Below are positions 46,040 through 56,345 of a DNA stretch of 64,000 bases, one piece after another. The stretch is from Xanthostigma xanthostigma. Taxonomy: Eukaryota; Arthropoda; Insecta; Raphidioptera; Raphidiidae. A model generated the notes under the pieces. It made no database searches. It was not told the DNA's origin and saw nothing but the letters and a program-made list of their open reading frames with translations. The stretch is from contig OY754470.1 of the NCBI GenBank assembly GCA_963575645.1, positions 11,230,501 through 11,294,500 of the forward strand. Reading direction: 5' to 3'. A program made the position numbers and the translations under genes. The stretch's first letter is position 1. Every line of letters starts with the position of its first letter.

Positions 46040-46225
46040 GTATCCCTATGAATTTTATCTGTCTATCTGTTTGTACCAGCATCTTTTGAGAACGATTGAA
46101 ACTATTTTGATAATACTGCTGCCCAAATCGTAGAATATTTGGGCAGCAGTATTATCAAAATAGTTTCAATCGTTCTCAAAAGATGCTGGTACAAACAGAT
46201 AGACAGATAAAATTCATAGGGATAC
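46040..46225. repeat. Perfect inverted repeat, 89-bp arms, 8-base loop
   Basis: The left arm 46040-46128 and the right arm 46137-46225 are exact reverse complements over all 89 bp by my base-by-base comparison, around the loop cgtagaat. The arms open with gtatccctatgaatttta and close with ctgctgcccaaat. No terminal motifs of a known MITE are present. Perfect identity indicates very recent origin or ongoing gene conversion. An assembly artefact is another possibility. Confidence 0.9.
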
Positions 46226-47193
46226 GTTTTTCCGTTAAATGTAGGTACCCCACAAACTGTATCTTAACCCGAGTGTAGCAAAATAAAAAGTACCTATTTT
46301 AAGAGAGAAAAAATCTAGAAAAGCGTTCTGTCGTCTCGGTGTACGAAATATCTGGAAAACTAGCTAGAAAACTCTGGTGTGATGGGTCCAGTAATGATTT
46401 ATGGTTTGAAACCTTTTTGCGAGACTTCAAATGAGATGGTGACGATGGACAGGAATATCTGCTAGATTTAAAGGCTCTTGATCAGTTGTAAGCTTTCATA
46501 GAAAATATCAGATGTTTCTGGTAGAATTCCTAACTGATTTAGTCTTCAATTGTTTGGATCGAATGGTTAAACCACTTGGGGTTACGTTATGAAAAGCGTA
46601 GGAAAATTCGCAAGAGGAATTGACTTTTCGGACTGTACAACATGGTTTCTAGTATGTAACTCATGTATTATATATGAGACTAATTGTCGTTCATTGATTT
46701 CTGTCTGGGTTAGAAGTATAACATGTGAATATAATATTTTCCGTTGAAATTCCTCTCTAAATCCGTTTTTTTTTTTTTAATATTGACAAATGCATGCAAT
46801 TGTTATAAATTCCGTAATTAAATAATACTTTAAATAAAATATCCTAATTATGGCGTTGAAAAGTGATTAAGAATAGTCGTTGTTTATGTGGCGTTTTCAT
46901 GACTTCTTCCAGTTTCAAAGTTCCATTCCAAGAACTAGTGAATAATATCAATTGGATTCAAATTTATATTTAGATTTACGATGTACGCACATGTGAATTC
47001 GTCAAAAAAAATATTAAAAATAGGTACAGTAATACAATAAACATTACATTTTCATATCAACAAATTTCTACTCCTGGATATTTTTAAAAATAACACCGAA
47101 ATTAAAATATCCAGTTTTTATCACTCATAGATGCATTTTTGGACTATTTTTATGAGATGTATGTTTAAACTATTAGCTTAGGCAACGAATAAT
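46226..47193. other. Unassigned interval
   Basis: Nothing recognised. A T-run lies near 46767. Confidence 0.3.
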
Positions 47194-48372
47194 TCTAGAT
47201 GGAAAAGTCGAAAGCAGAACATTTGACTTAGGAACTTTGTTTGGACTAGTTAGGAGATAAACATACTAAAAGTCCTTACCCCTCCGAGGTACGCTCGAAG
47301 GGGGGGAGCACAAAGAAGGTCCCGTTTTTTGGTATTTTGCTTTCATCTCGAAAACGGTACGTCGTACGAAATTTTGTTGGAATACATAATGAAAGCTGAT
47401 AAAATTCTCTACAACTTTAGTTTTCACACTTTTTATCTATCTCCAATCTTTGCTTAGCTATGAGCTCCGAAAAATGGTCGATTTTCAAAAATGTGTTAAA
47501 TTCTCTGTAGCACATTGTAACAATACGAATTTGTCAAAATCATTTCGTATCGCTCATCCACACTATTAAAAACACCCACACACTATTAAAAAATAACATA
47601 AGCTGGGAGTACCTCCACACAGGGCCCTCTTTCCCACTGGGCACTCTGGCACGTGCCCAGGGCCCCGCGATCGATAGGGACCCCCTAGTTTAATGGTATA
47701 CTAAGTACCTAAACTGTTTTAAACAAAAATCATCAGTGAACTATTTTTCATATACTTATTTTTTTTGTGTCCTTCATGTTAAAATTGGGAACGTGATCCT
47801 TTTAAATATATGCATTTTATATCACATTCCTCGACTTAGAATCTAGAACCTAGTTTATCTATTTTCTTTGTCTATTCTAACAAAATAGTGCTCTGTTAAG
47901 GTCATAGGGGCCCCATAATCCTAATGTGCCCAGGGCCTTCAATAGGTTAAAGCTTATGTTATTTTTTAATAGTGTGTGGGTGTTTTTAATAGTTTGGATG
48001 AGCGATACGAAATGATTTTGACAAATTCGTGTTGTTACAATGTGCTACAGAGAATTTAACACATTTTTGAAAATCGATCATTTTTCGACCATTTTTCGGA
48101 GCTCATAGCTAGGCAAAGATTGGAGATAGATAAAAAGTGTGAAAGCTAAAGTTGTAGAGAATTTTATCAGCTTTCATTATGTATTACAACAAAATTTCGT
48201 ACGACGTACCGTTTTTGAGATGAAAGCAAAAAACCAAAAAACGGGACCTTCTTTGTGCTCCCCCCCTTCGGGCGTACCTCAGAGGGGCAAGGACTTTTAG
48301 TATGTTTATCTCCTAACTAGTCCAAACAAAGTTCCTAAGTCAAATGTTCTGCTTTCGACTTTTCCATCTAGA
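47194..48372. repeat. Large inverted repeat with arms of about 410 bp
   Basis: The left arm 47194-47604 and the right arm 47951-48372 start and end with tctaga. They share ttgtttggactagttaggag, ttcgtacgacgtaccgtttt (as complement), gataaaattctctacaactt and cgaaatgattttgacaaatt. Differences are scattered, with a few small insertions (for example gaccatttttcgg extended on the right). The spacer is a hAT-like remnant. The arms could be long terminal inverted repeats of a foldback element or a duplicated-inverted segment. Confidence 0.85.
47620..47950. mobile_element. hAT-like MITE remnant in the spacer of the large inverted repeat
   Basis: It starts cagggccctctttcccactg and has gtgcccagggccccgcgatc near the left. 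The right has aggggccccataatcc and tgcccagggccttcaatagg. This paired gcccagggcc arrangement is typical of a common hAT end family. The right end is cut off where the right arm starts, so the expected closing cctg is missing and no duplication can be seen. Confidence 0.6.
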
Positions 48373-50582
48373 TGCCCCTTATGAGCACTCATTGACTAAA
48401 CTATATACATTTTCTGTGTTTTGTGATGCAATAGATAAAAATATATTTATTGTGTTTTATTTGATTAGCATGTTAATGCCTACATGTCTAATAAAAAGTG
48501 CTGATCCTTCGGAAGTAAACTAATTTTGTTGTTTCTGAATGGAAACAAAAAGTGTTAATATTTTTTTTTTAATTTTTTACTCGCAAAATTCTGATTTTTG
48601 TAAAAAGACAACAAAAGTAGAATTTCTCGAAAATTACGCATTTACGGCTCCCAAGTGAGGTTAAATCATTCCAAATTAGTCATAGTTACTTCTCCCGAGA
48701 GGAATACGAGCAATTACCTAAATACTAACGGAATAATTAAGATTTTTTAGAGCATTGTGTTTGATACCTAGATGTGAAAAACCGATTTAAGAGCTTTTTG
48801 CTGTCTTTTTGTATATAGAAATCACTCGAAATTGGTTGAGTCATTTGATGAAGTTTGGTATACAACGGGTACATAACCTAAAGCATAGGGTGTTTTTCAC
48901 CAACCTAAGCTCAAGTTAGGAAAGGGCTTTCGTCAAAAGCGCGAACGTATAAAAACTAAACCTATTTCAATAATTAAAAAATCAAATATCTTGTTAGTTC
49001 CATTAATCATTTGTAGGGTATATAATTTTATTTTGTCAGAGCCATTCAATTTATAAAGCTCAAAAAAGGTCATGTTTCTTAAATTTTCGGTGCATACTAA
49101 AACCGATAATAAAACTTTTACCAACCAGTTATATTTTATTGTTTGCTAATATTTAAAATATCTGGAGTGGAAAATCAATTCGTCATAACAAGTTCTGTAT
49201 GCTATAGAGGTGAGTTTCAATTGGTCACTGTGGTGACAAAAGAAACACGATCTGCGCCAAACATTTCAAGTGTCAAAACTGTCAACGTACACGAACGGCT
49301 TGCAACGCCAGACCAAACCAAAAACCCTATTGTAGGGGTGTGAAAGTAGTGGATTTTTATTTTGAAAATGACTCGAATGGTTTGGATAACCTCAAGCAAA
49401 CTTTGAGATCCTCATTTAAAAATGTTACATTTTTTTCCATTAAATATCTACATTTACATATTTAAGACTTTAAAATTTACTATAAGTAATTTACCTACAG
49501 GTTACTTATGGTCAATTTTAAAAGGCACGCAGATGGAAATAAAACTTGTACGGGTGAAAATATATATTTCGAACCAGAGAACGAAAAGAAATATATAAAA
49601 GTGCTGCAATCGTCCTCATTTTTTGCATCATTTTATTAATTAGAAAAATGTAACAGTAGGTATTTATGTTTCGTTAAAAAATGCAGTAAAATTTTCTGCG
49701 TCAAAAATATTTCATTCTTAGTGGAAAATAAGTAAAATTGTGACTGAAACCTAACAATTTTTTATAGATGATGAAAAAAAAAATAAAATAATAATAATTT
49801 ATTTATCTACGATGAAATGAATCATATTTACACATTATGTGAAACGAGCGCTATTGAATTTTAGTAGTCACACGAGTTATATATCATTCCATCCGAGATA
49901 TATACTATATTTTTTGTTCGTACCTCCTACAAATTTGCTGGTTTTGGTTCATTTTTAAAAATTTTGAGAGTATGAAAAAGACAAACATTGAATGGCCGCA
50001 TATTCTTCAAATTTACAGTACTTACTCATTTCATGATGATTCCAATGGGCAAAATAATACTTCTGCATTTCTGTTAGTTGATTAACTATATAAATATCTT
50101 TATTTACATCGTATATATCTGTACTTAATAGCGTCAAGAGTATTATGTCAATTATCATTCACAAATTCATGTGTTTCGTAAAATAAATTTAATAGTAAAT
50201 ATTTTCTAAATTTTGTATGGAAAAGCTTCTTGCAATCAATATTTTTTATTTCACTTGATACTTCGTTATATAGAGTTGTACACTAACGTATATGGGATAC
50301 TTTTACTATCTGACCGGTAAACTATTTTTCCATAAGTCGCCCATCCCTGTCCCCATTGCAATACCGCGAGGTCACAAAGCAGCTGTTCTAAAATAATTAT
50401 AATTACAATTTATGTTTAAAGGTGACTTGCCGAAATTTTTAATTCATACAATAATGGCATCGCAGCCAATTGAGCACTGTTACCATAAAATAATAATAAT
50501 TAATATATGTTTCTCACCAAAATTTTAATTCAAAAGACAAAATCGCTCACTTCGTACTTTTGATTTTTAAACTGAAACTTTT
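48373..50582. other. Unassigned A+T-rich interval
   Basis: Short frames at 48933-49124, 49143-49343 and 49955-50158 have no recognisable motifs. No termini or siblings of other families were found. Confidence 0.3.
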
Positions 50583-50860
50583 TACCCGACTACGGCGAAG
50601 CCAAAAGGAAGGGTTATGAGTTTAGCAATCTATGTAGGTATGTATGTTTGTATTTACGGATGTTCTACCGTAGCGCCTAAACTATCCACCGATTTTGATA
50701 AATAAGGTGTCAATCGATTCTTTGTTAGGGCCCGGGTAACATAGGCTACATTTATTTTTTAATTTTGGTCCCAGAGGGGGAGCAAATTGGAAACAAATAA
50801 AAAATAAGTTATAATAAAAAAAAATAAGTTCAAAAACTTAAGCCCGACTACTAAAAATTT
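50583..50860 (+). repeat. cccgactacggcgaagcc family, copy 2
   Basis: It starts tacccgactacggcgaagcc and continues tacggatgttctaccgtagc, gataaataaggtgtcaatcg and gtaacataggctacattta. It ends near aacttaagcccgactactaa. It faces the reversed copies at 51896-51990 and 52495-52975. Confidence 0.6.
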
Positions 50861-51032
50861 TCCATATAGATTAAAATGAATCACCCGGCATACGTATTAA
50901 GGATATTGCAGGCAAAACGTTCCTATCATATTTGTCATCCGCATCCGCATCGACAACAGTCGTTACAGAACTTTAGCGGATCAGGATGTGACAAGAGTAT
51001 CGTGGGCGAGTCTGGCACTTGACGCCTGGTAA

Positions 51033-51289
51033 CAGGGGCGGATCTATATATAAGCTTTTTTAAATGCAGCCCTGGGCCCCGTGGATATAAAGAGCCCTCT
51101 ACAGTTGATGTTTGTGTATCTAAGTCATACTAAATGAATAAAATATTTAATTGCCCTAATTTTTTCCTGTACCTTATACATCGTTACAGAAGACGGTTTT
51201 TTGACATATTGGCAATTAGTCTGATTAATTAGGTATAGCCCCCCAAGTAGTGTTAGCCCAGGGTCCCACAAATTCACTTTCCGCCCCTG
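51033..51289. mobile_element. hAT-like MITE
   Basis: It starts caggggcgga and ends tccgcccctg, a 10-bp exact inverted repeat. Inside are gccctgggccccgtgg and tagcccagggtcccac. The flanking 8-mers cctggtaa and tgtgctag match at only four positions, so the duplication is not supported and the superfamily call rests on the ends. Confidence 0.65.
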
Positions 51290-51430
51290 TGTGCTAGATT
51301 ATTTTGACCACTTGGCCAGCAGGGATTATTATATTATAAAACTTTGCGATGCTATTCATCTAATGAAAATTTACTAATTCTGAAATTTTATTATTAAGTA
51401 ATGAAAATAGTGACTTTATAAATAACAATA

Positions 51431-51598
51431 ATAATAACAATAATATTTTTAACGATAAATGTGATTTATGATTAGTAAATATTAAATTTTCGTGAAATTA
51501 AGTAGAAGAGATCGTAATCTTCCACTTAATTTCACGAAAATTTAACATTTACTAATCATAAATCACATTTATTGTTAAAAATATTATTGTTATTATTA
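51431..51598. repeat. Hairpin-forming inverted repeat, 80-bp arms
   Basis: The left arm (51431-51510) pairs with the right arm (51519-51598) through ataataacaataatattttt, gtgatttatgattagtaaat, aaattttcgtgaaattaagt and gaaga, with only a few mismatches and an 8-base loop gatcgtaa. The arms are A+T-rich. No terminal motif of a known family was recognised. Confidence 0.85.
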
Positions 51599-51895
51599 TG
51601 CATCCGCAGATGTCAGTAAAATACATATCTGTAACATTCGCGATACGTACATACTTGAGTTTATGATGATTCGTGTGACTAGAAGTTTTACTTTCGTAGT
51701 TCGTAGTATTGGAAACAATAAATTGCATTTATTTTCTACTACATTTTAGAAACCTAGCACTAGTTCCATAGGTAAGATTTCAAGAGAAACTGAACATAAA
51801 ACCAAGCATATCTAAGACTGTAGAACGTTTTTCCTGTTTTTTTCCTGTCTTTGTAGCATTATTCAAAAACGGCCGAAACGATTTTACCTATATAA

Positions 51896-51990
51896 AAATT
51901 AAGTTCAAAAACTAAAACCCGACTACTGAAAAGTATGAAACAAGAAAATATTCTCATCTGAGGATAGCCGTGGTTGTATGTTATCTCATG
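51896..51990 (+). repeat. cccgactac family end fragment
   Basis: The words gttcaaaaactaaaacccga, agtatgaaacaagaaaatat and ctgaggatagccgtggttgt match the end of copy 1 (about 28115-28205). The rest of the element is missing. Confidence 0.55.
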
Positions 51991-51999
51991 TGTGTGGTC

Positions 52000-52400
52000 A
52001 TATGGCGCCCTCTAGATGTATAGCGCCATCTATAAAGTCACTAAAGTAGGACAAGAAGATTAAAAAACCCTGATTTGTGAGCTGAAAACCTGGACAAAAA
52101 AAAATCTTATTTTAATAATGAAATTAAACTACTACATCACAAATTGTAGTACAGAATTGTATTGATGGATTTTTGACAATCTTTGGTGCAACTTAACGTA
52201 CAAAATTAAAGTAATATAATTATGAAATGTTACAAACTTCCATTTAAATATATCTCTATTCTTTTTGGTAATAAAATTAAAGAGCCTTATAAAACTTAAA
52301 AAAAAAAACAAACAATAAGTAACTATTTTCTTTTTTGCAATAAGCATAAATAATTTTTTCGAATCGAAGAAACTAAATTCTACTACCAACTCTTAATGTC
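52000..52400. other. Unassigned interval
   Basis: The words gcgccctctagatgta and agcgccatctataaagtc (52005-52040) look like a decayed inverted or direct pair of an unknown repeat. Nothing else was recognised. Confidence 0.25.
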
Positions 52401-52404
52401 TAGT

Positions 52405-52975
52405 CATTTTAAAATCCGGAGTGTAAACAAAACCCCGCCCGGACGGTCCCCGGACGCCCTTAAAAAGAGGACAAATCCGGGGGAAAACCGGACGGATGGC
52501 ACTATTGCTAAAATGTATTGTTTTGTTAAGGTAGGTAGCATACGACCACGGCTATCCGCAGGTGAGAATATTTTCTTGTTTCATACTTTTCAGTAGTCGG
52601 ATTTTAGTTTTCGAACTTAATTTTTATTTAAATCATTTATTTTTTTTATCTACTTTGTTTTCAATTTGCTCACTCCCGCCCCAAAATTAAAAAAAAAATG
52701 TAGCCTGTGTTACCCGGACCATAGTCGAGTTTCAGTTTTTAAACTTATTTTTTATTTAAATTATTTTTTATTTGCATCCAATTTGCTCACCCCTAGGACC
52801 AAAATTCAAAAATAAATGTAGCCCAGACCATAATAACGAATCGATTGACACCTTATTTATCAAAATCGGATAAATAGTTTAGGCGCTACGGTGGAACATC
52901 CGTAAATACAAACATACATAGCCTGCTATACTTATAATCCTTCTTTTTGGCTGCGCCGCAGTCGGGTAAAATTTG
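52405..52975 (-). repeat. cccgactac family, reverse copy, with a G+C-rich cap
   Basis: On the minus strand it starts tacccgactgcggcgcagcc (complement at about 52950-52969) and runs through the family words to acctaccttaacaaaacaat. A G+C-rich block (52405-52500) with ggacggtccccggacg and gggggaaaaccggacgg follows. It resembles the ends of a different widespread DNA transposon. The joint near 52500 could be a nested insertion. Confidence 0.55.
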
Positions 52976-53391
52976 GTACACCATCATAACGCGAGCTTAG
53001 CAGCAGATAGAGACTAGCAATAAGTACCTACCTACAGCAAAACGTACTTGCATCGTTTATAGAGCAAGTGCTGAGGCGAGACCGATTGAGCAGTTGTTGC
53101 GGTTACAATGTAAATGATGTAATTTACCACGGTTCAGCGCCGTCTGCAAACCGCCATTGTAATATTGGTGACGTGTAATTTCCTTTGTGGTTTATTTTTT
53201 ATATCTACTTACGTACTGTGACTACACTTCGCCGCAAATGAATAATGATAATATAGTTTAAAAAAATGATAATGTCAAACAAAATCACTGAATAGGTTGT
53301 TGAATAGTTGCCAATCAAATTTGTGTTCTGTTTTTTGGGTTATCTGGGAGTTTTGATTAAAATGAATGTGAGATACTAAACAGTAACTAAA

Positions 53392-53470
53392 GGTCGCTGC
53401 ACACGAGACTGGTTTTGCCGTTAGATTCCTTGCTAGATTTGGCTGCTATATTTTTAGCGCTTAAATTAAT
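53392..53470 (+). repeat. Solo end of the ggccgctgcacacgagg family
   Basis: It reads ggtcgctgcacacgagactg and then ttgctagatttggctgct and tttttagcgct, matching the left end of 42875-43293 without the other end. Confidence 0.6.
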
Positions 53471-54014
53471 GTCAGTCACAACGTACAGCAGAAATATTTA
53501 TCAATGCGCGGCAAGATTTTAATGATAAAATGCTTGTTTAATTGCAATGTGTTTGAAAAAAATTATCGTTCCATATTTATAATAAAAAAAAAAAAAACAA
53601 TTAGACACGGTTATTTAATGTTTGTCATTTACTTTGTAGTCAACATAATTCTCAACAAGTATATCAGTCATAGCGATCAGTAAATCTCCGACACATTAGT
53701 GTGAACAACATCGTGAAAACCGTTCCTAATTTGTAAGCGTTGTCAGTAAACATTACGATTTTATCTACTCACTGTTTCAAATAAATGTCATAATAATATA
53801 CGAGACGCTGGAAATATCGTAGACAGTAGTCAGTCTTGTTTATACAGAGACGGTGACAAAAAATTGTCATTTCAAAGTCACAGTTAACCTAAGCTATATT
53901 TTTATTGGAAAATATTTTTTCTGTAAGCACAATGAAAATCATCCCTTGATTTGAGAACAAGTGAGCTCATAAAGATTCTGTCAGTTGCGAATCTAGGATT
54001 TAGTTTTGGGACGT
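53471..54014. other. Unassigned interval
   Basis: No motifs, termini or open frames of note. Confidence 0.3.
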
Positions 54015-54022
54015 GAGAGTAG

Positions 54023-54724
54023 TAGAGTTGTGGATTTTCCGGAAATTTTTGAAACAAAATTTTCTGAATTTTCCAAAAATTTTCCGGACAATTTTCTTAG
54101 TCACTATATTAATAAGGTATTAAAACAGTAAACTCTAGTTCACTAGAGGCTACAAGTAAACAAAACAAGCATTTTCATCAACACTGAATTTCAGGACCTT
54201 TTGATCACAATATTTGCATTTACAAATAATTTTGTTGCCTTCATGGTCTTCAACAAAATGTTTCCATACATTTGTTTTTTCTGGCTACCCATTCCTGACA
54301 GAGAGCAGAATGATTTTTTTTATCATAATCTAGTGCTGTTTACATGAGGGGAATTCCCTTTATAACTGCAGCAGCCAGTAAAGTGGTGCCATTTGTCACT
54401 ACCTCATCACTTTGTTTATCAAATAACAAGAAAAATGGGTGATTTATTTTCTGTGAGTGGCTCTTTTATTATGAAATAAAATGAATCGACTTATGAGTTG
54501 CAAATTAAACAATACGACAAATCTTAAGTAAAACAGAATCAAACTTAAGTTTATATTCATGTGAATTACAAAGAAGTTTTTGTTTAAATGGTAGATACAG
54601 AAATTGAAAAGAAAATACGGAAAGTTCAAATACGTCCTATAAAAAAATTACGAAAAAATTGTCTTTTTAACATTTAAAATTTTCTGGAAAAACATAATGG
54701 AAAATTTTCCTCCCCACATTACTA
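54023..54724 (-). mobile_element. hAT element remnant with partial BED finger
   Basis: The left end tagagttgtggattttcc and the right end, read inward as tagtaatgtggggagg, resemble each other in hAT style. The flanks gagagtag and gggagtat match at six of eight positions. Subterminal sequence is made of attttcc or ggaaaat repeats. The length of 702 bp with an N-terminal transposase remnant indicates a deletion derivative. Confidence 0.7.
54160..54275 (-). pseudogene. BED-type zinc-finger fragment of a hAT transposase
   Basis: The minus-strand frame reads NVWKHFVEDHEGNKIICK and CKYCDQKVLKFSVDENA. A tryptophan and phenylalanine (codon for Trp at 54264-54266) followed by a C-x-x-C pair (the second Cys at 54207-54209) is the first half of a BED finger. 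The later His pair is not found in frame. No start codon is evident, and the catalytic domain is missing. Confidence 0.65.
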
Positions 54725-54769
54725 GGGAGTATGTAAGAAAAATTACGTAAGGTAAATGGTACTAATTTA

Positions 54770-54823
54770 GTAAATAAAATTGCATTTATTGGAGAATATT
54801 ATCAGACGTTAAACAAAGATTTG
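54770..54823 (+). mobile_element. Penelope-like tail fragment
   Basis: The words aataaaattgcatttattgg and atcagacgttaaacaaag correspond to the shared tail of the Penelope-like ends at 14-157 and 3011-3176, without the hammerhead-like part. Confidence 0.5.
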
Positions 54824-55053
54824 TAATAGTTGAGTGTTAGGTGAGAACTAGTGGGTCACTGGCAGCCGGCAAGTCTCCGATAGTTTCATCAACTAAGGTA
54901 AGAAATACTATTCTGCAAAGTTCCAACTTTTATTAAGAACCTACCCAAAAATCTTTACTGACTTTTGTCATATTATATTGGGAGAGAGGATTTTCAAAAT
55001 CCGATAATATGCTTCACAGACCTTGGTTTTATTGAAAATTGGAATTGTCTTCA

Positions 55054-55257
55054 TCTATACTAATATTATGAAGAGGTAAAGATTGTAAATTTGGATCTAG
55101 GAGGTAATCTCCAAAACTAATCATTCGATTTAAAATTTTTTTTCACCACTATTTAAAATAAACCTTCAGAATAAAATGGAGACCAATTTTGCAATTTAAG
55201 TCGACGAAAAAATGGTGGTGATCCAGAAATTCGTGCGAAGCCGGACCGGACCGCTAG
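55054..55257 (+). mobile_element. Short non-autonomous Helitron, intact ends
   Basis: It starts tctatactaatattatgaag (TC after A at 55053) and ends gaagccggaccggaccgctag (its CTAG at 55254-55257, before T). It has the ctaggaggtaatctcc and aagtcgacgaaaaaatggtg blocks shared with the reverse copies at 4776-4986 and 41103-41337. At 204 bp it carries no gene. A spurious 99-codon minus-strand frame (55196-55495) overlaps it. Confidence 0.75.
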
Positions 55258-55259
55258 TA

Positions 55260-55905
55260 TTAAATAATCTAGTTATAGAAAAAACATCGTAGTAATACAT
55301 TTTTCTTTGCAGCCACTGCACTGACGCGATTCGCTCAGACAGAAAGCACAGTGTGTTGAAATCATCAGACCTGTCATACGGTTGTATGATTTTAACAAGC
55401 GGGGTCGTTCTAAATACTGAAGACGACGGACGACAAAACCGCCGACAAAGCGGTGTTTTAAAATAGTTATACCAAAAATATTTGGTTATACTCACAAAAT
55501 TATTTCCCCATTCAAATAACTTTATGGAACTTTACACTTTTTTAAAAATGGTTAAGTAGTACTTATATAAATTCCAATATTATAAAGTGAAATAAAGTGC
55601 AGAAAGCAATAACTTTAAATTAAAAAAAATATAGAACTTACTGAAAAAAAGCCATTAAAAAGACAAAAATAATTAACTATTCAGGTTAGCACCAATTTAA
55701 TTACTAAAACATTTAATATTATTTTATTAAATTTGATCTTTTTAGTGACTTTGCGGAAAGCTGTTTGGATGTTATTAACCGATTCAAAACCAAAACTACC
55801 GGATTTTAAAAAAAAAAGATGCGAAACGAAACCGTTAACATTTTGAACTTGATGGCGTCAAAATTTGTTTAATAGGTCACGAAGCTATGACTGAACAAAC
55901 ATTAA
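55260..55905. other. Unassigned interval
   Basis: Bases 55380-55460 are richer in cg words than the surroundings, with no coding or terminal motif. Confidence 0.25.
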
Positions 55906-55910
55906 AAAAA

Positions 55911-56345
55911 CTTGGTCTGGAGTGCCAAACCATGCCAACAATATAGGTAGTGTATTTCCTAGTACAGACAGTGTCACTTTATGATATCAACTTAATTTTG
56001 TTTTTTGGGCAAAATATAAAAACTAACCTCTTAATACACCCCTTAAAAATATTTTTCCCTTAATTTTAAAATTATTAACTCTTAAATTCATATTGTAGGA
56101 TGCAGCCTACATAATATTCTAATGGCTGAATATCCTGCGCCTTTTCCTTAAAAAAAAATTATTATAATGAAGGCTGCATCCTACAGAAACAAAATAGAGA
56201 ATTAAACGGACTGAAACTCCAAAATATTTTTTTAATTATTTTTCCAGTAATCCGCATACCCTGAAACATACAAACATATTTTTTTTAATATAAATAAAAA
56301 ATCTTGCATTTAAGGGTTAACAATCCGCAAACTATTGAATTCAAA
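55911..56345 (+). repeat. Family E repeat, copy 1, interrupted
   Basis: It shares agtgccaaaccatgcc, aatataggtag, tttgttttttgggcaaaata and aatccgcaaactat with the second copy at 60206-60412, in the same orientation. A short inverted-repeat element (56094-56185) sits inside. Superfamily unknown. Confidence 0.55.
56094..56185. mobile_element. Tiny TIR element inside family E
   Basis: The ends tgtaggatgcagcct and aggctgcatcctaca are an exact 15-bp inverted repeat only 92 bp apart. The sequence between them is A+T-rich. It interrupts family E and could be a minimal MITE or a local inverted duplication. Confidence 0.65.

Noticed and set aside
55196..55495. 99-codon minus-strand open frame as a gene
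   Set aside because: Its C-terminal third is the 3' end of a Helitron read backwards; the rest has no motif.
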